9,222 nt of DNA from an uncultured Flavobacteriaceae bacterium (lineage in GTDB: Bacteria; Bacteroidota; Bacteroidia; Flavobacteriales; Flavobacteriaceae). Shown here one piece after another: positions 1 to 7,267 of the stretch. Under the pieces are notes generated by a model that was given only the letters and a program-made list of their open reading frames with translations, searched no databases and was not told where the DNA came from. Made by a program: the position numbers and the translations under genes. Numbering within the stretch: the first letter of the stretch is position 1; each line of letters starts with the position of its first letter. The stretch lies in assembly GCA_913020685.1 (NCBI GenBank), contig CAJWAY010000043.1, positions 1 to 9,222 on the forward strand, written 5' to 3'.

Positions 1-635
1 AGGTTTTTGATAGGGTTATAGAACAAATGAGATGATAAGTTGGTGTCTGCCATTGCAGACAATTGAGGAATTACTTTTTCGATCAGAGACTTTGGTAAAA
101 CATATCCCTTTTCGATACCCTCTTTCATCTTTTCTTCTGCACTTGACATCCAATTTATATAACCTTCCAAGCGAATAAGCCAGTTTCGGTAATCATCAGG
201 CGTGACAAAAGGTTGGGCTCCCTTTCCTGAGGCTAATTGACCCATGGTTAACTGGAAAGTCCACATTTGATCAATGGGCATCAAATCCTTATTGAAACTA
301 ATTCCTTTCAATTCCAGTTTCAGATCACGAAGAAGAATATTTTTGCTCATCAAATCGTCTGATGAGAGGCGTTGATTGTCAAAATAATTAAGACGATCTA
401 TGTAAAAAGTTAAAAAACGTTTTTGTTTTGCCAGAAAATCTGTAGACAAAAAATCAGGCAGGCTATCATTGTATCGATGATCACCTAAAAAAGTTCCGTT
501 TATACGATATAATTCTAAGGATTCTTGGAAATATTCTTCCAAAAGATTATCAAAATCTTTATTTTTTTCTTGACTGAAAAAATTACAGGCTACCAAAAAA
601 TAAATACCAAAAACTAGAAGTGCTTTTTTCATCAT
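1..635 (-). CDS. DUF885 family lipoprotein, N-terminal part (runs off left edge)
   Basis: This reading frame is open from an ATG at 633-635 to the left edge, giving 211 codons with no stop; the C-terminal part lies outside the window. The start is a double ATG (MMKK), and the second ATG at 630-632 is equally possible. Residues 3-17 form a lipoprotein signal: a short Lys-rich start, a hydrophobic stretch, and the lipobox LVAC with Cys17 as the probable lipidated residue. The mature protein is therefore probably anchored to a membrane facing the periplasm. Residues about 120-143 (PIDQMWTFQLTMGQLASG onward) and 178-190 (YVLPKSLIEKVIP) match conserved stretches I recall from DUF885 proteins, which are usually near 580-600 residues. 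From family knowledge, the metal-binding HExxPGH-like motif is in the missing C-terminal half, so a hydrolase or peptidase role is only an inference. It is separated from the his operon by 400 bases and is probably transcribed on its own. Confidence 0.8.
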   Translation of the reverse strand, partial: MMKKALLVFGIYFLVACNFFSQEKNKDFDNLLEEYFQESLELYRINGTFLGDHRYNDSLPDFLSTDFLAKQKRFLTFYIDRLNYFDNQRLSSDDLMSKNILLRDLKLELKGISFNKDLMPIDQMWTFQLTMGQLASGKGAQPFVTPDDYRNWLIRLEGYINWMSSAEEKMKEGIEKGYVLPKSLIEKVIPQLSAMADTNLSSHLFYNPIKN

Positions 636-900
636 AAAATCTTTTAAAATTTACAAAATTTAATACGTTATATGGTATTAATAAATAATTAATGTAATTT
701 AACTAATTAAGTATTATTAAAAATATTCTAAAAACTTAGAATGCTTGGTGTATATAATATAGCGAAATGAACAAGTGGTATTCTAATCCACCACTTACAC
801 CTAACTTTTTCAAACGCACTGTTTTGTGGTAACAAATACCACGCTTCTATTTTGGTAACACATTATAACTACAGTAAAAACAATAATTAAGACATCATCT

Positions 901-922
901 GTGATTTATTTAATTAAATCAC
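901..922. repeat. Perfect 8-bp inverted repeat in the spacer
   Basis: GTGATTTA and TAAATCAC form an 8-bp stem around a 6-base loop. Neither side is followed by a T run, so it is not a standard intrinsic terminator in either direction. It could be an RNA 3'-end stabilising hairpin or a protein-binding site; the sequence alone does not decide. Confidence 0.4.
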
Positions 923-956
923 TTTCGGATTAGGTTTATCAGTTTTACGTTAAATA

Positions 957-987
957 AAATAAGAAAGGCTCTTAAAAAGTCTTATTT
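957..987 (-). terminator. Candidate terminator of the his operon (second hairpin)
   Basis: On the minus strand AAATAAGA pairs with TCTTATTT as an 8-bp perfect stem around 15 bases. Inside the loop a further CTT/AAG stem can stack next to it, leaving a 6-base bulge. The 3' arm continues into TATTTAACG, giving a U-rich tail. The stem has few GC pairs, so it would be weak. It lies about 50-80 bases after the hisIE stop, a sensible place for an operon end. Confidence 0.35.
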
Positions 988-999
988 GAATTAAAACAA

Positions 1000-1020
1000 A
1001 TACTATGCAGCGTTTAGTAT
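1000..1020 (-). terminator. Candidate terminator of the his operon (first hairpin)
   Basis: On the minus strand ATACTA and TAGTAT form a 6-bp stem with a 9-base loop, starting 16 bases after the hisIE stop codon. It is followed by TTGTTTTAATT, a broken U tract. The stem is AT-rich and short, so it would be a weak terminator; it may act with the hairpin at 957-987. Confidence 0.3.
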
Positions 1021-1036
1021 CGGTGAATTAGTAAAA

Positions 1037-1639
1037 TTAACCACGTTTGCGGTCCTCTAAAATTAATAAAACATCTTCAAGGGATTTCCCTTTTGATTTT
1101 AATAAAATAAGGTAGTGAAAAAATAAATCTGCTGCCTCCTCCATAAACAGTTGTTCGTTATTAGCTATAGCTTCAATAACCATCTCAAAACTCTCCTCAC
1201 CTACCTTTTGGGCAATTTTATGAATTCCCTTATCAAATAAGCTACTTACATAGCTTTTCTTTTTAGGATTTTTCTTACGATCTTCGATAACAGCCTCCAA
1301 TTCTCTTACTAAACTCAAACCAGATATGTTGTCCTCTCCCCAACATGTATCATTTCCTAAGTGACAAGTGGGTCCAATCGGAAAAGCTTTTATCAAAATG
1401 GCGTCTTGGTCACAATCAATCTTGATTGAAACTAATTTTAAAAAATTACCGCTTGTCTCTCCTTTCGTCCACAATCTTTGTTTACTTCTGCTAAAAAAAG
1501 TAACCTTTCCTGAGGACTGCGTCTTCTCTAAAGCTTCCTGATTCATGTACCCTAACATTAAAACTTTTAGGGTTTGCTCATCTTGAACTATAGCCGGTAA
1601 AAGGCCATTATTATTTTTATTAAAATTGGCTGTTTTCAT
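1037..1639 (-). CDS. hisI: HisIE: phosphoribosyl-AMP cyclohydrolase / phosphoribosyl-ATP pyrophosphohydrolase
   Basis: This bifunctional enzyme does steps 2 and 3 of histidine synthesis: the HisE domain removes pyrophosphate from phosphoribosyl-ATP, and the HisI domain opens the adenine ring of phosphoribosyl-AMP to give ProFAR. The 200-residue length is normal for the fused form. The HisI domain covers about residues 10-105, with GETSGN at 60-65, the metal-binding DCDQD at 75-79, GPTCH at 89-93 and a further zinc-type Cys at 99. The HisE domain covers about 113-198, with KVGEES at 145-150 and the acidic EEAADLFFHYLILL helix at 167-180. It is the last gene of the operon, and its ATG overlaps the hisF stop as ATGA, so the two are probably translationally coupled. 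Nothing in the sequence suggests damage. Confidence 0.97.
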   Translation of the reverse strand: MKTANFNKNNNGLLPAIVQDEQTLKVLMLGYMNQEALEKTQSSGKVTFFSRSKQRLWTKGETSGNFLKLVSIKIDCDQDAILIKAFPIGPTCHLGNDTCWGEDNISGLSLVRELEAVIEDRKKNPKKKSYVSSLFDKGIHKIAQKVGEESFEMVIEAIANNEQLFMEEAADLFFHYLILLKSKGKSLEDVLLILEDRKRG

Positions 1640-2397
1640 AAGATGGTTCTTGTTGGAATATTTTCTTCATTTAAAATCCGTTTAAGTTGCGGTAATTTAA
1701 TCTCACCAAAGTGAAAAACACTGGCAGCAAGCGCAGCATCAGCTCTTCCTTTTGTGAAAGCATCCACAAAATGCTGACTATTGCCCGCTCCACCGGAAGC
1801 TATGATAGGGATGTTCAAAATTTCAGTCAATTCAGCCAGCGCGTTGTTGGCGAATCCTTTCTTGGTTCCGTCATGATCCATAGAGGTAAATAGGATTTCT
1901 CCCGCCCCACGAGTCTCAGCTTCTCGTGCCCATTCTTTCAACTCAATTTTAGTTGGGACCTTTCCACCCACCAAATGTACAATCCAGCTTTCATCTACTT
2001 TTTTGGCATCAATAGCTACCACTACACATTGACTGCCAAAATTATTAGTCAATTCATTAATCAGATCTGGACGTTGAACCGCAGCTGAATTAATTGTCAC
2101 TTTATCTGCCCCGTTTCTCAACAATATCTTAGCATCCTCAACACTCCTGATTCCTCCGCCAACAGTAAAGGGTATGTCCAGTGTTGCTGCGACTTTTAAT
2201 ACCAAGTTCGCTAAAGTCTTTCTTTTTTGCTCCGTTGCTGAAATATCTAAAAAAACCAACTCGTCTGCACCCTCATCTGAATAACGACTAGCAAGTTCTA
2301 CAGGATCACCGGCGTCTCTCAGGTCAACAAAGTTAACTCCTTTGACTGTACGCCCATCTTTAATATCTAAACAAGGTATAATTCTTTTAGTTAGCAT
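1636..2397 (-). CDS. hisF: HisF: imidazole glycerol phosphate synthase, cyclase subunit
   Basis: HisF is the (beta-alpha)8-barrel half of IGP synthase. It uses ammonia passed from HisH to turn PRFAR into imidazole glycerol phosphate and AICAR, the latter returning to purine synthesis. At 253 residues it has the family length. The two catalytic aspartates are at positions 11 (IIPCLDIKDG) and 130 (VVVAIDAKK), as in well-studied HisF proteins. The phosphate-binding glycine loops are visible as VGGGIRS at 79-85 and ASGGAG at 200-205. The start follows the hisA stop by 3 bases, and the end overlaps hisIE by 4 bases. Its glutaminase partner HisH is encoded two genes upstream. Confidence 0.98.
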   Translation of the reverse strand: MLTKRIIPCLDIKDGRTVKGVNFVDLRDAGDPVELASRYSDEGADELVFLDISATEQKRKTLANLVLKVAATLDIPFTVGGGIRSVEDAKILLRNGADKVTINSAAVQRPDLINELTNNFGSQCVVVAIDAKKVDESWIVHLVGGKVPTKIELKEWAREAETRGAGEILFTSMDHDGTKKGFANNALAELTEILNIPIIASGGAGNSQHFVDAFTKGRADAALAASVFHFGEIKLPQLKRILNEENIPTRTIL

Positions 2398-2400
2398 AAG

Positions 2401-3129
2401 TCAGCTGTTTTCAATAATATAACTCTCTAAATATTTCAAACTTATTTTTTTTTCATAAATCGCTTTTCCGATGATAACGCCATCACAACCCAAATCAGCC
2501 AAACGGGCTAATTCGGATATGTTAGATAAGCCACCGGAAGCAATCAATTTGATTTTGGGAAATGTCGACAATAATGATTCATAGAGAGCAAAAGCAGGCC
2601 CCTCCAACATTCCGTCCTTGCTTATGTCAGTGCAGACGACATACTCTACCCCTGCCTTACTATATTTTTTGACAAAAGGGACGATACTTTCCTCTGTGGT
2701 ATCCATCCATCCATTCACTGCAATGAAATCTCCTTTTACATCGGCTCCCAAAATGATTTTATCGCTTCCGTACTCAACTAACCATCTTTTAAACATCTCA
2801 GGGTTATTCACTGCCACACTCCCACCAGTTATCTGTTGAGCACCACATTCAAATGCAATTTTTAAATCTGTATCAGACTTTAATCCACCACCGAAATCGA
2901 TTTTGAGTCTGGTATTGGCGGCCAATTTTTCCAATACCTTAAAATTTACAATGCTCTTGGCTTTTGCACCATCTAAATCCACCAAATGCAGGAAATTAAC
3001 CCCTCTATCTTCAAAGGCTTTAGCCACCTCCAATGGATCTTCGTTATAGATTTTTTGGGTTGAGTAATCTCCCTTTGTTAAACGAACACATTTGCCCTCT
3101 ATAATGTCTATAGCTGGAATAATTCTCAT
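2401..3129 (-). CDS. hisA: HisA: ProFAR isomerase
   Basis: HisA catalyses an Amadori-type isomerisation of ProFAR to PRFAR, the substrate of HisF-HisH. It is a 242-residue (beta-alpha)8 barrel, homologous to HisF. The catalytic aspartates are Asp8 (IIPAIDIIEGKCVRL) and Asp130 (ILGADVKG). Phosphate-binding loops appear as FGGGLKS at 79-85 and ASGGLSN at 197-203. The ordinary HisA signature EGKCVRL, with a key Arg in the first loop, separates it from the neighbouring HisF. The start lies one base after the hisH stop (TGA-G-ATG), and hisF follows after 3 bases. It could in principle also serve tryptophan synthesis, as PriA does in actinobacteria, but nothing here suggests that. Confidence 0.97.
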   Translation of the reverse strand: MRIIPAIDIIEGKCVRLTKGDYSTQKIYNEDPLEVAKAFEDRGVNFLHLVDLDGAKAKSIVNFKVLEKLAANTRLKIDFGGGLKSDTDLKIAFECGAQQITGGSVAVNNPEMFKRWLVEYGSDKIILGADVKGDFIAVNGWMDTTEESIVPFVKKYSKAGVEYVVCTDISKDGMLEGPAFALYESLLSTFPKIKLIASGGLSNISELARLADLGCDGVIIGKAIYEKKISLKYLESYIIENS

Positions 3130-3130
3130 C

Positions 3131-3712
3131 TCAAAATTTTAAAAAATTTTCCAATAATCGCAAACCATCTTTACTGCTCTTTTCAGGATGAAATTGCACT
3201 CCATAAAAATTATCTTTCTGAACTGCCACGCTATAGGCCCCGGCATAGTTGGTTTGGGCAATAGTGTTGGGGGTTATAGGAACAAAATAACTATGTACAA
3301 GGTACATATAACAATCTTGAGTAATACCCTCAAACAATCCCTCGGCATTATGGTTGACCGTGTTCCAACCCATTTGAGGAACTTTGACAATATTAGGAAA
3401 GCGCTTAACCTTTGAAGGCAGAATCCCTAAACCTTGGGTATTACCCTCCTCGGTTTGTTTACACAACAATTGCATCCCTAAACATATGCCCAATACAGGT
3501 TGCCTAAGTTTTGGAATCAGGGTGTCCAAACCTTTAGACCTTAGCTTTTCCATCGCACTTGCAGCCTCTCCTTGTCCAGGAAAAACTACTTTATCTGCAG
3601 ATGAAATGGAATCAATGTTGTGGGTAATTTGTGCCTCTACACCCAACCGTTCCAATGCAAACTGTAAGCTTTTTACATTGCCTGCATCATAATCAATAAT
3701 AACCGTATTCAT
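3131..3712 (-). CDS. hisH: HisH: imidazole glycerol phosphate synthase, glutamine amidotransferase subunit
   Basis: HisH is the class I glutaminase subunit that frees ammonia from glutamine and channels it into HisF. At 193 residues its length is normal. The catalytic triad is complete: the nucleophile Cys77 in GICLGMQ (75-81), with His175 and Glu177 in GVQFHPEKS (171-179). The oxyanion-region motif PGQGEA is at 45-50, where many HisH proteins have PGVGxF/A. The N-terminus IIDYDAGNVKSL is typical and fixes the start at 3712. The gene starts one base after the hisB stop and ends one base before hisA, so it sits inside the tightly packed part of the operon. Confidence 0.97.
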   Translation of the reverse strand: MNTVIIDYDAGNVKSLQFALERLGVEAQITHNIDSISSADKVVFPGQGEAASAMEKLRSKGLDTLIPKLRQPVLGICLGMQLLCKQTEEGNTQGLGILPSKVKRFPNIVKVPQMGWNTVNHNAEGLFEGITQDCYMYLVHSYFVPITPNTIAQTNYAGAYSVAVQKDNFYGVQFHPEKSSKDGLRLLENFLKF

Positions 3713-3713
3713 A

Positions 3714-4844
3714 CTACAATTTGCCTTTGGTGGAGGGTAAAATCATTTTATTAGTATCTCTTTTTAGCGCCATTTTAATGGCTTTAGCGAAAGCTTTAAA
3801 AATGGATTCAATCTTGTGATGCTCATTAACTCCCTCAGCTTTAATGTTTATGTTAGCCTTAGCTCCGTCTGCAAAGGATTTAAAAAAGTGATAAAACATT
3901 TCCGTAGGCATCTGACCTACCATTTCTCTTGTAAATTCTGCTTCCCAAACCAACCAAGATCTTCCGCCAAAATCCAGAGCCACCTGAGCCAAAGAATCGT
4001 CCATGGGCAGTGTGAAGCCATAGCGCTCTATCCCTTTTTTATCTCCCAATGCCTGGGCAAAACTTTCTCCCAATGCAATTGCAGTATCTTCGATGGTATG
4101 GTGCTCGTCAACTTCCAGGTCACCTGTGGTTTTAATGTACAAATCCACTCCACCGTGACGGGCAATCTGATCTAGCATATGATCAAAAAAAGCAATTCCA
4201 GTATCAATTTGACTTTTTCCAGATCCATCCAGATTTAAATCAATTGATATTGTTGTTTCCTTTGTATTTCGTTCTAATTTTACTGCACGTTCATTTAACA
4301 ATAGCATGTTATAAATAGTCTCCCAGCTCTTTGTCCTAAGAACTATGGTGTCTTCCAAAGCCGAATCCGTTACCTCGTCTGCCCCTAAATCAATATTGTT
4401 GTCTATAAAAATTCCTTTTGCACCCAAGTTCTTGGCCAATTGCATGTCTGTTAAACGATCCCCAATCACAAACGAAGCTGATAGATCGCACTCCGGGTTG
4501 TTAATATATCCCTTCAGCATTCCTGCGCCTGGCTTACGCGTATCAGCTTTATCATGTGGAAAAGTTCGATCAATAAATATTTCGGAAAAAACAACACCTT
4601 CATTTTTAAAAGAATTTACTAAATGGTTCTGATAAGGCCAGAATTCTTCCTCTGGAAAACTATCGGTTCCCAAACCATCTTGATTGGTCACCATGACCAA
4701 TTCATAGTCCAATTCCCTAGCTATACTGCTCAAGTACCGAAAAACCTCAGGGTAAAAAACTAGTTTTTCAAAGGCATCTGCCTGGTAATCACTTGGCTCA
4801 ATAGTCAGGGTGCCATCTCGGTCTATGAACAAAACTTTTTTCAT
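3714..4844 (-). CDS. hisB: HisB: histidinol-phosphatase / imidazoleglycerol-phosphate dehydratase (fused)
   Basis: This 376-residue bifunctional enzyme does the dehydratase step (IGP to imidazole acetol phosphate) and the phosphatase step (histidinol phosphate to histidinol). The N-terminal HAD phosphatase (about 1-165) has FIDRDGT with Asp8 and Asp10, VTNQDG at 52-57, RKP at 103-105 and IGDRLTDM at 127-134. The C-terminal dehydratase (about 186-376) has FFDHM at 219-223, DEHHTIEDT at 246-254 and EHHKIES at 341-347, the metal-binding histidines of the family. The cysteines that bind zinc in the enterobacterial phosphatase domain are absent: the aligned stretch reads TFPHDKADTRKP. The start at 4844 matches the family N-terminus; an in-frame ATG at 4908-4910 would add 22 residues with no resemblance to HisB. 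It is the only his gene preceded by a real gap. Confidence 0.96.
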   Translation of the reverse strand: MKKVLFIDRDGTLTIEPSDYQADAFEKLVFYPEVFRYLSSIARELDYELVMVTNQDGLGTDSFPEEEFWPYQNHLVNSFKNEGVVFSEIFIDRTFPHDKADTRKPGAGMLKGYINNPECDLSASFVIGDRLTDMQLAKNLGAKGIFIDNNIDLGADEVTDSALEDTIVLRTKSWETIYNMLLLNERAVKLERNTKETTISIDLNLDGSGKSQIDTGIAFFDHMLDQIARHGGVDLYIKTTGDLEVDEHHTIEDTAIALGESFAQALGDKKGIERYGFTLPMDDSLAQVALDFGGRSWLVWEAEFTREMVGQMPTEMFYHFFKSFADGAKANINIKAEGVNEHHKIESIFKAFAKAIKMALKRDTNKMILPSTKGKL

Positions 4845-4932
4845 TATTTTAAATCTCTGTTAATTAGATAATATTTGATCCTTTGATTTTGTCGTGGGGT
4901 GGTTATCATAACTATTATTTCTCTTTTTCAGA
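4845..4932 (-). other. 88-base gap between hisC and hisB
   Basis: This is the only sizeable spacer inside the his operon. It has no TAnnTTTG promoter element and no strong hairpin with a T run. Read on the minus strand from the ATG at 4908-4910, it is open and in frame with hisB for 22 codons (MITTPRQNQRIKYYLIKQRF onward), a basic sequence with no similarity I recognise. It may be only a 5' region for independent translation of hisB. Confidence 0.5.
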
Positions 4933-5985
4933 TTATAATTGATCTATAGTCTTACAAGCATTAATAAATGTAATATTTTCTTTGGGTGTTCCAATCGTAA
5001 CTCTTAGTGTATTTGCACACCCCAAAAGTGAGGAGCGGCTTCGAACTACTATCCCTTGTTCCAGAAACTGGTCATACCTTTTTTTGGCATCGTCAACTAG
5101 AACCAAAAGAAAATTAGCATCGCTAGGATAGATTTTTTTAACAAATCCTACAGACAGTAATTTCTCTTTCATTTTTTTTCGCTCTCCAATCAACTCCCTA
5201 ACCTGTCGCTCTAAAACATCAGTTAGGTTAAATACAGATAAGGCCTTTATTTGGGTGAGTACATTGACATTGTAGGGGGGTTTAATTTTGTTAAAAAAAT
5301 CAATTACAGTAGGGTGTGCAAAGCCAATACCTAATCGAATTCCCGCCATTCCATAGGCTTTGGAAAAGGTTTGACAAATGATCAGTCTTGGATACTTCTC
5401 TAAAAGATCGAGGGATGTTCCTACTTCTGAAAAGTCAACATAAGCCTCATCTACCACCACCAATCCGGAAAATTGATCCAGGAGACTTTGAATTTGCAGC
5501 AATGGAATTGCGTTTCCACTAGGGTTATTGGGAGAGCAAACGATGATCAGTTTGGTTTTTTCATTAACAGATGACATTATAGCCGCTAAATCCAATTCAA
5601 AACTTTCATCAAGCGGAACATCAACCACTTTTACGCTATTCAGTTGCGCCAACACTCTATACATTCCGTAGGTGGGTGGTAATAAAATAACTTCGTCGTG
5701 TCCAGGCTCGCAAAAGGTACGAAATATCAAATCTAACACCTCATCACTGCCGTTACCCAACAGTATTTGATTATCTGAAACCCCTTTTATCTTTGCTAAA
5801 ACTCTTTTTAATTTGCGTTGTAAAGGATCTGGATAACGGTTAGTGTCTGTATTATAAGGGTTTTCATTGGCATCCATAAAAATCTTTTGGGCTCCAAAAT
5901 CCTCAAATTCATCCCTAGCCGATCGATAGGGGGCTATTTCCCTCACCATTGGTCGAACAAGTCTTTTTATTTCTAAATCATTCAT
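4933..5985 (-). CDS. hisC: HisC: histidinol-phosphate aminotransferase
   Basis: HisC is a PLP-dependent fold-type I aminotransferase that moves an amino group from glutamate to imidazole acetol phosphate, giving histidinol phosphate. At 350 residues from the ATG at 5983-5985, it has the family length. Visible motifs are DANENP (38-43), GNGSDE (78-83), SPNNPSG (151-157), DEAY (179-182), and TFSKAYGMAGIRLG (206-219) with the PLP lysine at 209 and the phosphate-binding Arg217; the substrate carboxylate Arg is probably Arg328 in LRVTIGT. A TTG at 5989-5991 would add two residues, but the ATG is the better start and overlaps the hisD end by 8 bases. Some HisC-like enzymes act on aromatic amino acids, but the operon position makes the histidine role clear. 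Confidence 0.96.
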   Translation of the reverse strand: MNDLEIKRLVRPMVREIAPYRSARDEFEDFGAQKIFMDANENPYNTDTNRYPDPLQRKLKRVLAKIKGVSDNQILLGNGSDEVLDLIFRTFCEPGHDEVILLPPTYGMYRVLAQLNSVKVVDVPLDESFELDLAAIMSSVNEKTKLIIVCSPNNPSGNAIPLLQIQSLLDQFSGLVVVDEAYVDFSEVGTSLDLLEKYPRLIICQTFSKAYGMAGIRLGIGFAHPTVIDFFNKIKPPYNVNVLTQIKALSVFNLTDVLERQVRELIGERKKMKEKLLSVGFVKKIYPSDANFLLVLVDDAKKRYDQFLEQGIVVRSRSSLLGCANTLRVTIGTPKENITFINACKTIDQL

Positions 5986-7267
5986 TATCAAGTGTTTTTA
6001 GCCTTAAAGAGACTGCGTTTTTGTGGGCCTGCAATCCCTCTGCATTAGCCATTTCCTCTATGACAGGTCCAAGATTTCTCAATCCTTCAGCAGTAATCTT
6101 TTGATAGGTAATGGATTTTAAAAAGCTGTCTAAATTCACACCACTGTATTGTCTCACATAGCCATTTGTAGGTAAAGTATGGTTCGTTCCAGAAGCGTAA
6201 TCTCCAGCACTTTCAGGTGTATAGTTACCAATAAATACAGAACCAGCATGTTTGATTTGATTTACAAATTCGTTTTCGTTTTTTAAGCATATAATCAGAT
6301 GCTCGGCTCCATAAAAATTAGTAAATGCCAACGCTTGCTCTTCATCATCAAAATAGATGATTTTAGAGTTTTTTAGGGCATTTCTGGCGATTTCATGACG
6401 TTCTAAAACAGAAATTTGTTCTTTAAGTTGTGCATCAACGCGTTCTATCAAACCACGATCAGTAGAAACCAAAAGTACCTGACTGTCGGGCCCGTGTTCT
6501 GCTTGAGATAATAGATCCGAGGCAACAAAAGTCGCATTTGCGGTGGCGTCAGCTACAATCATCAATTCGCTTGGCCCTGCGGGCATGTCGATGGAAACTT
6601 GATATTGAGTAGCCAATTGTTTGGCTACAGTGACGTATTGGTTGCCTGGACCAAAAAGTTTGTCCACTTCAGGGATCGTTTCTGTTCCCAAAGTCATGCC
6701 GGCGATGGCCTGCATCCCCCCTACCTTGAATATTGTATCAATACCACACAAATTAGCAGTGTAAAGTATTACATCAGATAATTGACCCTTACTATCTGGG
6801 GGTGAGCACAATACAATTGTTTCACATCCTGCCACTTGTGCAGGTATGGCTAACATCAATATAGTAGAAAACAAGGGTGCTGATCCTCCAGGGATATATA
6901 AACCCACTTTTTCAATGGGTAGTTTTTTTTGCCAACAATTGACACCTGTTTGGATCTCAACTTTGACTTCTTCAGTTATTTGAGCCTTGTGAAAAAGATA
7001 AATGTTCTCTTTAGCTTTTTGGATGGCTAACTTTAGTTTATCCGGAACACGGTTTTTGGCCAATTCAATTTCCTTGGGATCGACTGAAAAACCCTCCAAT
7101 TTAACTTTATCAAATTTTTCAGTATAGGTTTTCAAAGCCTCATCCCCATACTGGGCAACATTGTCAAAAACTTCCTTTGCCAAAGGCTCGAGAGATGAAT
7201 AAGAAGCAGCCCCCCTTTGGGTCAAAACTTTCCATTGTTCAAGGGATGGATTAATATAACGCTGCAT
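5978..7267 (-). CDS. hisD: HisD: histidinol dehydrogenase
   Basis: HisD carries out the last two steps, the zinc- and NAD-dependent four-electron oxidation of histidinol to histidinal and then histidine. From the ATG at 7265-7267 the protein is 429 residues, close to the 434 of the E. coli enzyme. Conserved stretches include YIPGG (124-128), GGMQAIAG (183-190), DMPAGPSE (227-234) and SQAEHG (254-259). By family alignment the zinc ligands are Gln255, His258, Asp356 and His415, and the catalytic Glu-His pair is Glu322-His323. A longer frame from an ATG at 7294 would add nine residues inside hisG; I prefer 7267 because it begins MQRYINPS like the family and shares one base with the hisG stop (TAATG), a coupling arrangement. 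Confidence 0.97.
   Translation of the reverse strand: MQRYINPSLEQWKVLTQRGAASYSSLEPLAKEVFDNVAQYGDEALKTYTEKFDKVKLEGFSVDPKEIELAKNRVPDKLKLAIQKAKENIYLFHKAQITEEVKVEIQTGVNCWQKKLPIEKVGLYIPGGSAPLFSTILMLAIPAQVAGCETIVLCSPPDSKGQLSDVILYTANLCGIDTIFKVGGMQAIAGMTLGTETIPEVDKLFGPGNQYVTVAKQLATQYQVSIDMPAGPSELMIVADATANATFVASDLLSQAEHGPDSQVLLVSTDRGLIERVDAQLKEQISVLERHEIARNALKNSKIIYFDDEEQALAFTNFYGAEHLIICLKNENEFVNQIKHAGSVFIGNYTPESAGDYASGTNHTLPTNGYVRQYSGVNLDSFLKSITYQKITAEGLRNLGPVIEEMANAEGLQAHKNAVSLRLKTLDNE

Larger units (their letters stand above)
636..1036. other. Gene-free spacer between hisIE and the DUF885 gene, with stem-loops
   Basis: No convincing coding sequence is present on either strand; the longest ATG frames I found are about 20 codons. 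The stretch is very AT-rich and contains several inverted repeats: 1000-1020 and 957-987 (possible terminators, listed separately), 901-922 (8-bp perfect stem, 6-base loop), 826-842 (6-bp stem GTGGTA/TACCAC, 5-base loop) and 773-796 (7-bp stem AAGTGGT/ACCACTT, 10-base loop). No tRNA-like cloverleaf was seen. The promoter of the DUF885 gene should lie in the part nearest 636, but I see no clean TAnnTTTG element; the nearest is AAATTTTG about 20 bases before the start codon. Confidence 0.6.

Noticed and set aside
767..832. A 21-residue plus-strand frame (MNKWYSNPPLTPNFFKRTVLW)
   Set aside because: No promoter or homology is recognised, it overlaps inverted repeats, and a frame this short is expected by chance. 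It is not listed as a gene.
1711..1893. Plus-strand frames inside the his genes
   Set aside because: They lie opposite strongly conserved enzymes and encode no recognisable protein; they are shadows of the real genes.
5986..5991. TTG start for hisC at 5991
   Set aside because: It gains only two residues and needs a rare start codon; an ATG follows at once at 5985.
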